From assembly GCA_001972305.1 (NCBI GenBank), contig BDDD01001975.1:9100-73099 (forward strand): a stretch of DNA of 64,000 bases. Reading direction: 5' to 3'. The notes below the pieces were generated by a model. That model made no database searches. It had not been told where the DNA came from and saw only the letters and a list, made by a program, of their open reading frames with translations. The translations under genes and the position numbers were made by a program. Source of the DNA: Cephalotus follicularis. Its lineage: Eukaryota; Streptophyta; Magnoliopsida; Oxalidales; Cephalotaceae. Shown one piece after another: positions 54,516-64,000 of this stretch. The first letter of the stretch is position 1. The number at the start of each line of letters is the position of its first letter.

Positions 54516-57274
54516 TGTAAATTGGACTTTGTTGTTTTGGGCCTTGAAATTTTTTCTTTTGGTTAAGAAGAGTTGGGCCTTGGCTTGGTTTGGGCTTAAG
54601 TGGAGTTGTTGGTTTTGCTGATTGCTTCCCCCTTTTTTGTACGTTGGCGTAGGCGTGTGCAGGAGCTGATGGCAGGCTGTGTAAGAGAATGCAGTGTCCT
54701 GCCGTGTCAGGTCCCCAACCCCCACGTTGAGGCAGTTGAGCAGGTAAAGAGTTGTTGTGTTAGTTGTTGGTGCCAGAAGTAAGTAAGTCGAGATAAGTGC
54801 GTAAACTCTTAGTGTTTCTTCTTTCTCCTTCTTCCTTCTGAAGTTCTCCTTTGGTGAAGACGTTTTGCTTGAAGAACATGATCCTTGCGTTCCTAGAGGT
54901 GAGCTCTTCTTTTCTTCGTCTTCTTTCCTCTATTCGTTGGGCAAGGTGTGTCCCAACTTCCCGGTTACGGTGAAGGCAGAGATGGCGATGGTAATCGTGG
55001 TGCTCCATGGTGGAATGTTGAGCATTGTGGATGGTCTGGGTGACTATCCGATGAGGCGATCATGCATGCAGGCTATATGCCTGTTTTTCCTCTGTTTTTG
55101 TTACAGACAGTGCTAAGTCTGTGTTCTTTGTTCTTGTAATTGAGGAACCGAACGTTGATCCTGAGCTATAGGAAGAGGAGCGAAGGAGTGGATAAGTGGC
55201 GAGTGCGACATTCCTTTCTTTATTCTTGAAACAGTTGAGAGTCTTAAGCTGTATGTGTGTCCTCTGCTTTTATGTTATTCCTTCCATGGTTTCCTTGTTC
55301 TGGGAGTCGTGTCTTCCTTGTTATCTTGATATATTCCTGTTGATATTGATTTCTGAGCTGTGGTATGCATGAAATTCTTGGGATGATATGTATTGTCCCC
55401 TCTTTTATCCTTTATATATGTCATGATTTATTGATACCATGTGTTGTTGAGTATGGATACTAGATACTAAGGACCATGGTGAACGATGGTATGTTTCTAT
55501 GGGATTCCCGGCGAGAGATGGTCCTTGCGGTGATTCACTGACCTTCCCGTCGAAGTTCTCATACACGATTGCTGATAAGGGTGGTGCCTTGTGTTGATTC
55601 ACTGGCCCCACAGTTGATGTTCATGATCTGCTTGCCTCCTAGGGGCTGGGTTCGACACTGATCAATCGGCACCTCTGGTGGAAGGCCAAGACTTGTGGCT
55701 CTTTGTATCGATACATGGCAGGTGATGCACTCCCTACAAGCCTATGATCTTCTTCTGCAGTCAGGGACTATTGAGATCTTGCTGTCGTGAAATCCGGTGC
55801 CAGCAGATGTATGGAAATGGCCAGGGTGAAAGGCCGAGGTAAAGGTCCAAGGTGAAAGGCCAAGGTGGTTTGGGTAAGGTGACATGTACCAGTGTTCCTC
55901 TGATCAATTTGATCCTTAGAGTCTAGATCCTTTATTGGGTCCTCGGGATATTTGGTCTGGATAGTTGCTTTACTTTCTCTCCTTATTGTTCTCATCATCA
56001 TTGATTTTTTTATCTTTTGCTTAGTTATATACTTCAATAGTCTTTTGAATCTTATTGAGTATGCTCGAGTGATGAGCCGTGCTAGATTGTGAGCCCAACT
56101 GGGGTATAGCCGTTGTTGTTCAGGGCTTTGTTCTCCCCGAGCGCTGAGGAATGCCTTCTTTCCCCTCCCACTAGTCTTTGAACTAATCCTCTCCCAGGTT
56201 GTTGTTTTGCAGTTGAGGAAGCAGGTGAAGTATTCCCCACGTCTGACAACGAAAAGGACTAGTTGCGAGGTAGACCGAGGAGCTAGCTCTTCCCCTGGCC
56301 TTCTCGGCTAATCCTCTTCATGCATATGGGACATACTTTTGGGTTTTGTTTTTGGGTTGTAATACTCTGTAAAAGAATCTTGTATGAACCTTGAGATATT
56401 GGTGTACAATGTTTTATCTTTTATGATATGGAATTCTATTCCTTCCCTGGTATCTTTATCTTTGTTGATGCTTGATGCTTTAGGTTGTTAAACCTTAGTG
56501 CCGAGCTCCAGAGGTGAGATATGGATGTATGTTGTGTTTAGAGGTGTTGGTTGGGCTCTGTTGACCTTAGATTTGACCTAGGTGCATGGCAGGTTTCCTC
56601 GGCTGGAAGTCAGACTATCACGGTCATTGCCGAGCATGTCCCTGGTCCTAGGAAATAGAAGCTAGATCACTAGGTTAGTTAGCAGTCCTCTGGCGCAAGG
56701 TATGCCTGGAACCTTGGTGCGAGTCCTCGGACTTATGTTGGTTGGTATCCCTGGACCTTGGGGAGTCCTCGGATATTTGGTGGTTGTCCTCAGGCTTGAG
56801 AAGTCCTTGGATCTTTGTGCGTCCCCTGGCATTGGTGTGTCCCAGGACATTCTGGTGTCCTCGGGCGTTTGGTTCCTCGGGCATCCGTGAACATCTAGTT
56901 AGTGTTGAGGCCCAAGTGCTTTGGAGTTTTTTGTCGAGGTGAAGAGTTGTAGCGTTTGGCTCCTCTGTCTTTTGGTAGACCTAGGTGTTTCACCGAGCAC
57001 GTGCGGGGTGCATGTAGAGTTCCCCGGGCATAAGTGAAACGGTGAGTTTGGTTCCCCGGTAGTTTCCTTAGAGTCCTCAGCCCTTCCTTTGGACACTGTG
57101 TGGTAACACATGGTCCTCTGCCCTGGCGTTTCTGGTCAGGCTTTTGTGTTTTAGACGCCTGGAGCCTTTTGCTTGGGCGCTTTTATTGGGTGGTTTGGTT
57201 TGGAAGGTTGTTGGCAGGTATGCCATCCCCGACAGAGCTCGTGTCCCATGGCATTTTGGGAACGGGTCCTGTTA
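54516..57274 (+). repeat. 5' LTR of the Tekay element
   Basis: It aligns with 62164-64000 up to about 56341, and the remainder has no partner only because the window ends. The last 700 bases carry many degenerate TCCTCGG/CCTTGG words (56660-56900). The end is set by the TTGGTATCAGGGA primer site at 57277. The open frames of 60-95 residues inside it on both strands are not genes. Confidence 0.88.
56660..56900 (+). repeat. Degenerate TCCTCGGxxxTTGG word cluster in the Tekay LTR
   Basis: GTCCTCGG, TCCTCGGGC, CCTGGAACCTTGG and CCCTGGACCTTGGG variants recur with a spacing of about 25-35 bases. This gives the LTR's last third a repetitive, CG-containing texture. Confidence 0.5.
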
Positions 57275-57276
57275 GC

Positions 57277-57290
57277 TTGGTATCAGGGAG
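57277..57290 (+). other. Primer-binding site, initiator-Met tRNA type
   Basis: TTGGTATCAGGGAG lies just inside the 5' LTR and matches the initiator-Met tRNA 3' end pattern used by chromoviruses. Confidence 0.8.
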
Positions 57291-57422
57291 ACCGGTTTGA
57301 TGTTGTGAGAATCCTAGGCATAGTGTTTCCTTCGTTTCTTGGGTTCCTTGGGTTGTGCATTGCATGCATCTCATGTAGAATCTTTTGGTTAAGTAATCCC
57401 CTAACGTTGCATGTGAAGGATG

Positions 57423-58620
57423 ATGGTACACCGTGGTCGAACCAACGGACATGGTAAGGTTGGAAGTCATGGTCGGGGAAGAGGTGGGCTGGCCTCTTCA
57501 CCACGCAGGGAGCCTAGAGTTCATGCCGAACTAGGAGTGGAAGGACAAGAAGCTCAGCCGACGGTGGCAGCTGATGCTCCGGCAGAGTAGTCTGCCGCGA
57601 ATATTCCTCGTCTAGCATGTGTGGATAGTCAGACGGATATGATACAGACGTTCTTGGCAATGGCTCAAGCTTTGGGAGTTGCTAGGCCTCAGGCCTTACC
57701 GGTGGAACGTATGCAGCGCCTAGGCGCTACGACCTTTGAAGGAACGGCCGACCCGACAGATGCGGAGGCATGGTTGAGACGAGTGGAAGAGATCTTTGAG
57801 CAAATCAGAATAGTGGATGATTCATTGGTTCAGCTTGCTTCTTTCTTGTTGCAGAGGAACGCTCGTCGTTGGTGGGATGCTCTCAAGGCGAGACATGCTG
57901 GGGTGGTAGCGATCTCTTGGGATATCTTTCTACGGGAGTTCCGGCAGTATTTCTATCCTCCGATGTATGTGCAGGAGAAGATGAGGGAGTTCCTCCATCT
58001 ATGTCAAGGCAACTTGTCTGTGGCGGAGTATGAGTACCATTTCATGGAACTATCTCATTTCGCTCCCGCACTTGTTGCAGACCAGGAAGAAAGGTGTCAG
58101 AAATTTATGGAAGGTTTGAGATCCGAGGTAAGGCATGTAGCTGCTCTCATCACGTGGACAGTTTTTGGTGACTTAGTGGTGGCCGCCAAGCGTGTTGAGC
58201 AAAGTCTTGCGGACCAGAGGGCTAGGCAAGACAGAGGACAGAAGTGTGTTGCTCCTCAAGCTGAGCAAGGTGAGAGTGTAACTGAGGATACCGTTCACAG
58301 ACCAGGAAGGATGGTCAGGGAGTGTTTTCTCCATAACCTACTTTCTCTCCAGCAGCCAGTGGTGCGCAGTAGAGCGCAATAGCTTCTTCTTAGCCACCGA
58401 GATGTCAACAGTGTGGACAGGCTCACTTTGGGAATTGCAAGTCTGATTCCCGGGTATGCTTTATATGTGGTCAGCCTGGACATTTCGTGAGAAATTGTCC
58501 CCAGGCTCAGCAGTTGGCAGGAGCGCCTGGACCAGTTGCTCATGCTAGGCAACCGAGAGGCAGAGGATCAGGACAACCAAGACAGCAGTCGGTAGGGCCG
58601 AGGACATGAGCAACAGCTAC
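57423..58620 (+). pseudogene. gag: Tekay-type gag
   Basis: A Gly/Arg-rich N-terminus (MVHRGRTNGHGKVGSHGRGR) precedes the gag domain: FEGTADPTDAEAWLRRVEEI, LLQRNARRWWDAL, FLREFRQYFYPPMY and FLHLCQGNLSVAEYEYHFME. It ends in a retroviral zinc knuckle near 58450-58500 (CFICGQPGHFVRNC), preceded by a second CQQCGQAHFGNC motif. This double cysteine arrangement is usual in Tekay elements. A few breaks. Confidence 0.88.
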
Positions 58621-58669
58621 ACAAGCAGGTACCTCCAAAGCTGGTAGCAGTAGGCCAATGGGTAGACCT

Positions 58670-59040
58670 GCCACAACCGTGAGAGTTTTGGCCATGAAAA
58701 GAGATGATGCCCTTGCAGCTCTAGATGTGGCTATAGGTATGGTTGTTATCCTTGGCAGAGATGCCATAGTTCTTTTTGATACCAGAGCCGCTTTGTCTTT
58801 TGTTGCTTATGCATTTTGCATTCATACGGATAAAGAGTGAAGTCCTTTGGAAGAGGAGATAGTGGTTTCAGTTCCAACAAGGCAGACCTATCGGGTAGGT
58901 CGGGTGCTTAAGGCCTGCGATGTTTTGGTAGGTGAACAAAGCTTCCCAGCAGACCTTATTCCTTTCCCCATTGAAGATTTTGATGGCATCCTGAGCATGG
59001 ATTGGCTTACAGCTCACAAGGCAGTGGTGGTTTGTTCTTA
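58670..59040 (+). pseudogene. Tekay-type protease
   Basis: The region reads ARVFAMKRDDA-like, then a VLFDTRAALSFVAYAF segment at the position of the retropepsin active site. VVSVPTRQTYRVGRVLKACD, ADLIPFPIEDFDGILSMDWL and a WLTAHKAVVVC ending follow. These are standard chromovirus protease landmarks. Broken. Confidence 0.82.
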
Positions 59041-60546
59041 GAGAGTAGTTTCTTTCCAGATGTCCGAGGGATCTGTTTTGGAGTTGGAATGTGAACAACG
59101 CTCGTTGCCGAGCAAGATGATCTCGGCCATGGGTGCAAGAAGGATCTTGCACAAAGGCAGACAAGGTTTCTTGGCTCACGTGGCACGAGGGTGTCCGAGC
59201 AAGAGGTGGAAAGTATTCCAGTGGTCGGCGACTTCTTGGATGTTTTTTCAGAAGAGTTACCAGGGTTGCCACCTGTCAGTGCAACGGATTTCGTTATTGA
59301 GTTGGTTCCTGGTGCTTCGCCAGTGTCCCTTGCTCCTTATCGGATGGCACCAATGGAGCTCAAGGAGCTGAAGGTACAGTCAGAGGAATTGTTAGAGAAG
59401 GGGTTCGTCAGACCTAGTAGTTCTCCCTAGGGTGCTCCAGTTCTCTTTGTGAAGAAGAAGGATGGTGCATTACGGATGTGCATCGACTACAGGCAGCTCA
59501 ACAAGGTCACGGTGAGAAACAAGTATCCATTGCCTCGGATTGATGACTTGTTTGACCAGTTGAAGGACGCCAGTGTGTTTTCGAAGATCGATCTTTGCCC
59601 GGGTTATCACCAGCTGAGGATAAGGGAACAAGATATTCCCAAGATAGCCTTTAGATCCCGTTATGGTCACTTTGAGTTTTCAGTTATGCCGTTTGGTCTG
59701 ACCAACGCGCCAGCAGCTTTCATGGAGTTAATGTACCGAGTGTTCCAACCTTATCTAGATACCTTTGTGGTGGTGTTCATTGATGATGTTATGGTGTATT
59801 CTCGAGATGTGACCGAGCATGACGAACACTTGAGGATCGTGCCACAGACGTTGAGAGACCACAGTCTGTATGCCAAGCTCAGTAAGTGTGAGTTTTGGTT
59901 GGACAAGGTAGTCTTTTTGGGCCATGTGATCTCGGGCCGGGGAATAGAGGTTGACCCGAAGAAGGTGGAATCTGTTGTAGTGTGGGAACGACCGAGGAAC
60001 GTGTCCGAGGTCAGGAGTTTTCTTGGTTTGGCCGGTTACTACAAAAGGTTTATCGAAGGGTTTTCCTCGATAGCCGCTCCTCTGTCAAACTTGACAAAGA
60101 AGACAGTGAAGTTCGTTTGGTCGGATGGGTGTGAGAAGAGTTTCCTGGAGTTGAAGCAGAGGTTGACGTCGGCACCAGTGCTAGTTCTTCCCTCCCCAGG
60201 AGTTGGCTTTGTGGTTTTCAATGACGCTTCCAAGCAGGGGCTAGGTTGTGTGTTGATGCAAGAAGGCAAGGTGATAGCTTATGCTTCTCAGCAATTGAAG
60301 GCCCCTGAGCATAACTATCCTACTCATGATCTAGAGTTGGCAGCTGTGGTCTATGCGTTGAAGATTTGGCGCCACTACTTGTATGGAGAGGTCTGTCAGA
60401 TCTTTACCGATCATCAGAGTTTGAAGTATCTGTTTTCCCAGCAGCACCTTAACATGAGGCAAAGAAGATGGGTTGAGTTGATCAAGGACTATGATTGCAC
60501 CATTGAGTATCACCCATGTACGGTTAATGTGGTAGTCGTGCGTTGA
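59041..60546 (+). pseudogene. Tekay-type reverse transcriptase and RNase H
   Basis: After a connecting segment ([18 protein letters not shown]) come the RT motifs: [52 protein letters not shown] and [14 protein letters not shown] (catalytic IDD loop). [18 protein letters not shown] and the thumb [16 protein letters not shown] follow. RNase H reads [40 protein letters not shown] and [14 protein letters not shown] 365-residue stretch is open; few breaks. Confidence 0.92.
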
Positions 60547-60659
60547 TCAGGAAGTCTTCTCTTCCCCTGGCGCATGTTCAGATGATCTACTTGCCGTTGT
60601 TGGAGCAGTTTAGATCTTTGGGGGTGGAGTTGTCTGCAGAGGACAATGGTGCAGTGGTA

Positions 60660-62130
60660 GCTTCTCTGTAGGTGAGGTCAGTTTTGGTGGACCAAATCTG
60701 TGAGGCCCAGGAGAAGGATTGGAGATTGGCTAAGCTCTTGAAGCAAGTCTGAGAAGGAGCTCAGAATGACTTCCACATCAGAGGAGATGGTGCTCTGATG
60801 TTTGGACAGAGGATATGTGTCCCTCATGTGGTAGAGCTTAAGAAGGATATTTTGGACGAAGCGCATTGTTCTGCTTGGTCTATGCATCCTGGAAGTACCA
60901 AGATGTATCGTGACCTTAAGCTTCAGTATTGGTGGCTTGGAATGAAGAGGAAAATTTCCAGGTACGTGGCAAGATGCCTGACTTGTCAACAGGTGAAGGC
61001 GGAGAGGCAGAAACTGTCAGGTCTTCTTCAGTCTCTTCCTATCCCAAAGTGGAAGTGGGATCATATATCTATGGACTTTGTTTTAAGTTTTCCTCTAACA
61101 CGGAGAAAGCACGATGCCATACGGGTTATAGTGGCTCGACTGACCAAGCCGGCTCACTTTTTGCCAGTACAGATGGTGTATAGCCTGGAAAGGTTGGCTT
61201 TATTGTACGTGGATGAGATTGTCAGGTTGCATGGAGTCCCCAGTAGTATCGTTTATGACAGAGATCCGAGGTTCACTTCAAGGTTTTGGCAGAGCTTGCA
61301 AGCAGTGTTGGGTACGGAGTTGCGACTCAGTACTACGTATCATCCTCAGACTGATGGGCAGTCCGAGTGGATGATCCAAATCCTTGAACATATGTTGAGA
61401 ACCTGTGTGTTGGATTTCAAGGAAAATTGGGATTCTCAGTTGACCTGGATCGAATTCGCTTACAACAATAGCTACCAGACCAGCTTGGTATGGCACCTTA
61501 TGAGGCTTTGTATGGCAGGGATTGTAGGACTCCGTTATGTTGGAACAAGGTCAGGGATCGCAAGTTGCTAGGTCCCGAGATGGTACAAGACATGGCAGAG
61601 AAGGTGAAGCTTATCCGAGAACGTTTGCTAGCAGCGCAGAGTAGGCAGAAGAGCTATGCTGACCAGTGCCGCAAGGCTTTGGAGTTTTCTGCTAGTGATA
61701 TGGTTTTCCTCCGTGTATCGCCATACACTGGAGTGGTTCATTTTGGTAAGCGTGGTAAGTTTAGACCAAGGTATATAGGTCCTTTTGAGGTTTTGAAGAG
61801 GATTGGACCAGTGGCTTATCGTCTGGCGTTACCTCCCGAGATGGCTCGCGTCCACAACGTCTTCCATGTTTCTATGTTGAGGAAGTATGTGGCAGACCCC
61901 TCTCATGTTTTGGAATCCTTGGTGGAGTTTCCAGAGGAAGAGATGCCGACCTTAGCATATGAAGAGGTCCCAGTGAAAGTTTTGGATCGTCGGGAGCAAG
62001 TCTTGAGGAGTAAGACTATCTCTTTAGTGAAGGTCCTTTGGAGGAACCAAGTAGCATAGGAAACTACCTGGGAACGAGAAGAGGAGATGAGGAGTCGTTA
62101 TCCTGACCTCTTTGGTGTGCTAGCAGGCAA
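60660..62130 (+). pseudogene. Tekay-type integrase with chromodomain
   Basis: The zinc-binding N-terminus shows ILDEAHCSAWSMHPGSTKMY and CLTCQQVKAERQK (HHCC). The core shows IPKWKWDHISMDFVLSFPLT, HGVPSSIVYDRDPRFTSRFW and QTDGQSEWMIQILEHMLR (D, D, E). The C-terminal part shows YIGPFEVLKRIGPVAYRLAL and HNVFHVSMLRKYV. A chromodomain follows near 61960-62090 (YEEVPVKVLDRREQVLRSKT, ISLVKVLW, ETTWERE). Chromodomains of this class are thought to steer integration to heterochromatin. A few breaks. Confidence 0.9.
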
Positions 62131-62149
62131 TTCTGAGGATGGAATTTCC

Positions 62150-62163
62150 TAAGGTGGGGTGGA
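62150..62163 (+). other. Polypurine tract of the Tekay element
   Basis: TAAGGTGGGGTGGA immediately precedes the LTR start TGTAATGACCCAGG. Confidence 0.75.
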
Positions 62164-64000
62164 TGTAATGACCCAGGTCCAATTTGGGTATTGGACTTTA
62201 TTGTTTTTGGCCTTGGAAATTTTTCTTTTGGTTAAGAAGAGTTAGGCCTTGGCTTGGTTTGGGCTTAAGTGGTGTTGTTAGTTTTGCTGATTGCTTCCAC
62301 CGTTTTTGCACGTTGGTGTTGGCGTGTGCAGGAGCTTATGGTAGGCTGTGTAAGAGAATGCAGTGTCCTGCCGTGTAAGGTCCCCAACCCCCACGTTGAG
62401 GCAGTTGAGCAGGTAAAGAGTTGTTGTGTTAGTTGTTGGTGCCAGAAGTAAGTAAGTTGAGATAAGTGCGTAAGCTTTCAGTGTTTTTTCTTTCTCCTTC
62501 TTCCTTCTGAAGTTCTCCTTTGGCGAAGACGTTTTGCTTGAAGAACTTCATCCTTGCGTTCGCAGAGGTGAGCTCTTCCTTTCTTCGTCTTCTTTCCTCT
62601 GTTCGTTGGGCAAGGTGCGTACCAACTTCCCGGTTACGGTGAAGGCAGAGATGGCGATGGTGATCGTGGTGCTCCATGGTGGAATGTTGAGCGTTGTGGA
62701 TGGTCTGGGTGACTATCTGAGGAGGCGATCATGCATGTAGGCTATATGCATGTTTTTCCTCTGTTTTTGTTGCAGACTGTGCTAAGTCTGTGTTCTTTGT
62801 TCTTGTAGCTAAGGAACCGAACGTTGATCCAGAGCTATAGGAAGAGGTGCGGAGGAGCGGATAAGCGGTGAGTGGGACATTCCTTTCTTTATTCTTGAAA
62901 TAGTTGAGAGTCTTAAGCTGTATGTGTGTCCTCTACTTTTATGTTATTCCTTCCATGGTGTCCTTGTTCTGGGAGTCGTGCCTTCCTTGTTATCTTGACA
63001 TATTTCTGTTGATATTGATTTCCGAGTTGTGGTATGCTTGAGGTTCTTGGGTTGATATGTATTATCCCCTCTTTTATCCTTTATATATGTCATGATTTAT
63101 TGATACCATGTGTTGTTGAGTATGGATACTGGATACTGAGGATTGCGATGGTATGTTTCTATGGGATTCCCGGCGAGAGATGGTCCTTGCGGTGATTCAC
63201 TGACCTTCCCGTTGAAGTTCTCATACACGATTTCCGATGAGGGTGGTGCCTTGTCGTCATTCACTGGCCCCTTAGTTGATGTTCATGATCTGCTTGCCTC
63301 CCAAGGGCTGGGTTTGACACTGATCAGTCGGCACCTCTGGTGGAAGGCCAAGACTTGTGGCTCTTTGTATCGATACATGGCAGGTGGTGCACTCCCTGTA
63401 AGCCTATGATCTTCTTCTCCAGTCAGGGACTGTTGAGATCTTGCTGCCGTGAAATCTGGCGCCAGCAGATGTATGGAAATGGCCGGGGTGAAAGGCCGAG
63501 GTGAAGGGCCGAGGTGAAAGGCCAAGGTGGTTTGGGTAAGGTGATAGGTACCAGTGTTCCTCTGATCAATTTGATCCTTAGAGTCTAGATCCTTTATTTG
63601 GGTCCTCGGGATATTTGGTCTGGACAGTTGCTTTACTTTCTCTCATTATTGTTCTCAGCATTATTGATTTTTTTATCTTTTGCTTAGTTATATACTCCAA
63701 TAGTCTTTTGATTCTTGTTGAGTATGCTCGGGTGATTAGCCGTGCTGAATTGTGAGCCCAGCTGGGGCATAGCCGTTGTTGTTCAGGGCTTTGTTCTCCC
63801 CTGGTGCTGAGGAATGCCTTCTTTCCCCTCTCACTAGTCTTTGGACTAATCCCCTCCCAGGTTGTTGTTTTGTAGTTGAGGAATCAGGTGAAGTCTTCCC
63901 CACGTCTGACCACGAAAAGGACTAGTTGTGAGGTAGACTGAGGAGCTAGCTCTTCCCCTGGCCTTCTCGGCTAATCCCCTTCATGCATATGGGACATACT
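62164..64000 (+). repeat. 3' LTR of the Tekay element, truncated by the window end
   Basis: It starts TGTAATGACCCAGGTCC and is collinear with the 5' LTR until 64000, which corresponds to about 56341. Roughly 930 bases of the LTR and the right target duplication lie beyond the window. Confidence 0.9.

Larger units (their letters stand above)
54516..64000 (+). mobile_element. Plus-strand Ty3/gypsy chromovirus (Tekay/Del type), right LTR cut by the window
   Basis: The order is 5' LTR (54516-57274), primer site (57277-57290), gag (57423-58620), protease, RT, RNase H, integrase and chromodomain (to about 62130), polypurine tract (62150-62163) and 3' LTR (62164 onward). All domains of an autonomous chromovirus are present. 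By eye the LTRs differ by about 6 percent over a 560-base sample, so it is older than the copia at 47066. It looks nearly complete but has several breaks. Confidence 0.93.

Noticed and set aside
56660-57110. Open frames on both strands at the end of the Tekay 5' LTR
   Set aside because: They arise from the degenerate TCCTCGG repeats inside the LTR. No homologous protein pattern is present.

Overview
This window is plant nuclear DNA, most likely from an angiosperm with a large, repeat-rich genome. Every recognisable protein similarity belongs to plant transposable elements: Ty1/copia (including a Sirevirus), Ty3/gypsy chromoviruses of the Tekay/Del type, Ty3/gypsy Tat/Ogre-type elements, Mutator-type DNA elements and possibly an endogenous caulimovirid. 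I found no host gene, tRNA or rRNA gene that I can support, and the species cannot be named from the sequence.

Layout, left to right. 1-472 is the end of a minus-strand gypsy LTR that cuts into the LTR of a Sirevirus derivative (473-6258). The Sirevirus derivative keeps gag and an envelope-like ORF but has almost no pol. 6259-12590 is a mosaic of decayed copia pieces plus a chromovirus LTR-like relic. 12590-15786 is a truncated minus-strand Tat element (gag, protease and one LTR). 16050-16392 is a fold-back Mutator-type MITE. 16993-29037 is a decayed plus-strand Tat element. Its 5' LTR was hit by a 3.4 kb chromovirus-type solo LTR (17203-20605), and its pol contains an LTR-less piece of a copia element (26000-27655).

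28863-36774 is a tandem duplication of a 4.09 kb Tat segment. The second copy has lost 1.7 kb and gained a 1387 bp Mutator-like element (33229-34615) that carries a DUF4283 gene fragment. The duplicated unit ends in a tandem array built on a GATAGCACCGTACTTGA core, which continues at 36175-37021 and 42561-43260. A minus-strand Tekay element (37022-42560, TSD AACCG) sits inside that array. 43260-53900 looks like a long Tat/Ogre-type 3' untranslated region full of different tandem repeats, split by a rather complete minus-strand copia element (47066-51987, TSD TTGGC). 54010-54370 is a possible caulimovirid fossil. 54516-64000 is a plus-strand Tekay chromovirus whose right LTR runs off the window.

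The order of insertion can be read from target-site duplications and from which duplicate copy carries which insert. The most unusual feature is that the LTRs of four different families, both copia and gypsy, carry clusters of very similar CG-containing words (CGTCAACG, GTCGACG, AAGCGGCGAC and similar). Where a TATA box can be seen, the cluster lies upstream of it. The same kind of cluster is repeated inside the Sirevirus derivative, just ahead of its envelope-like ORF.
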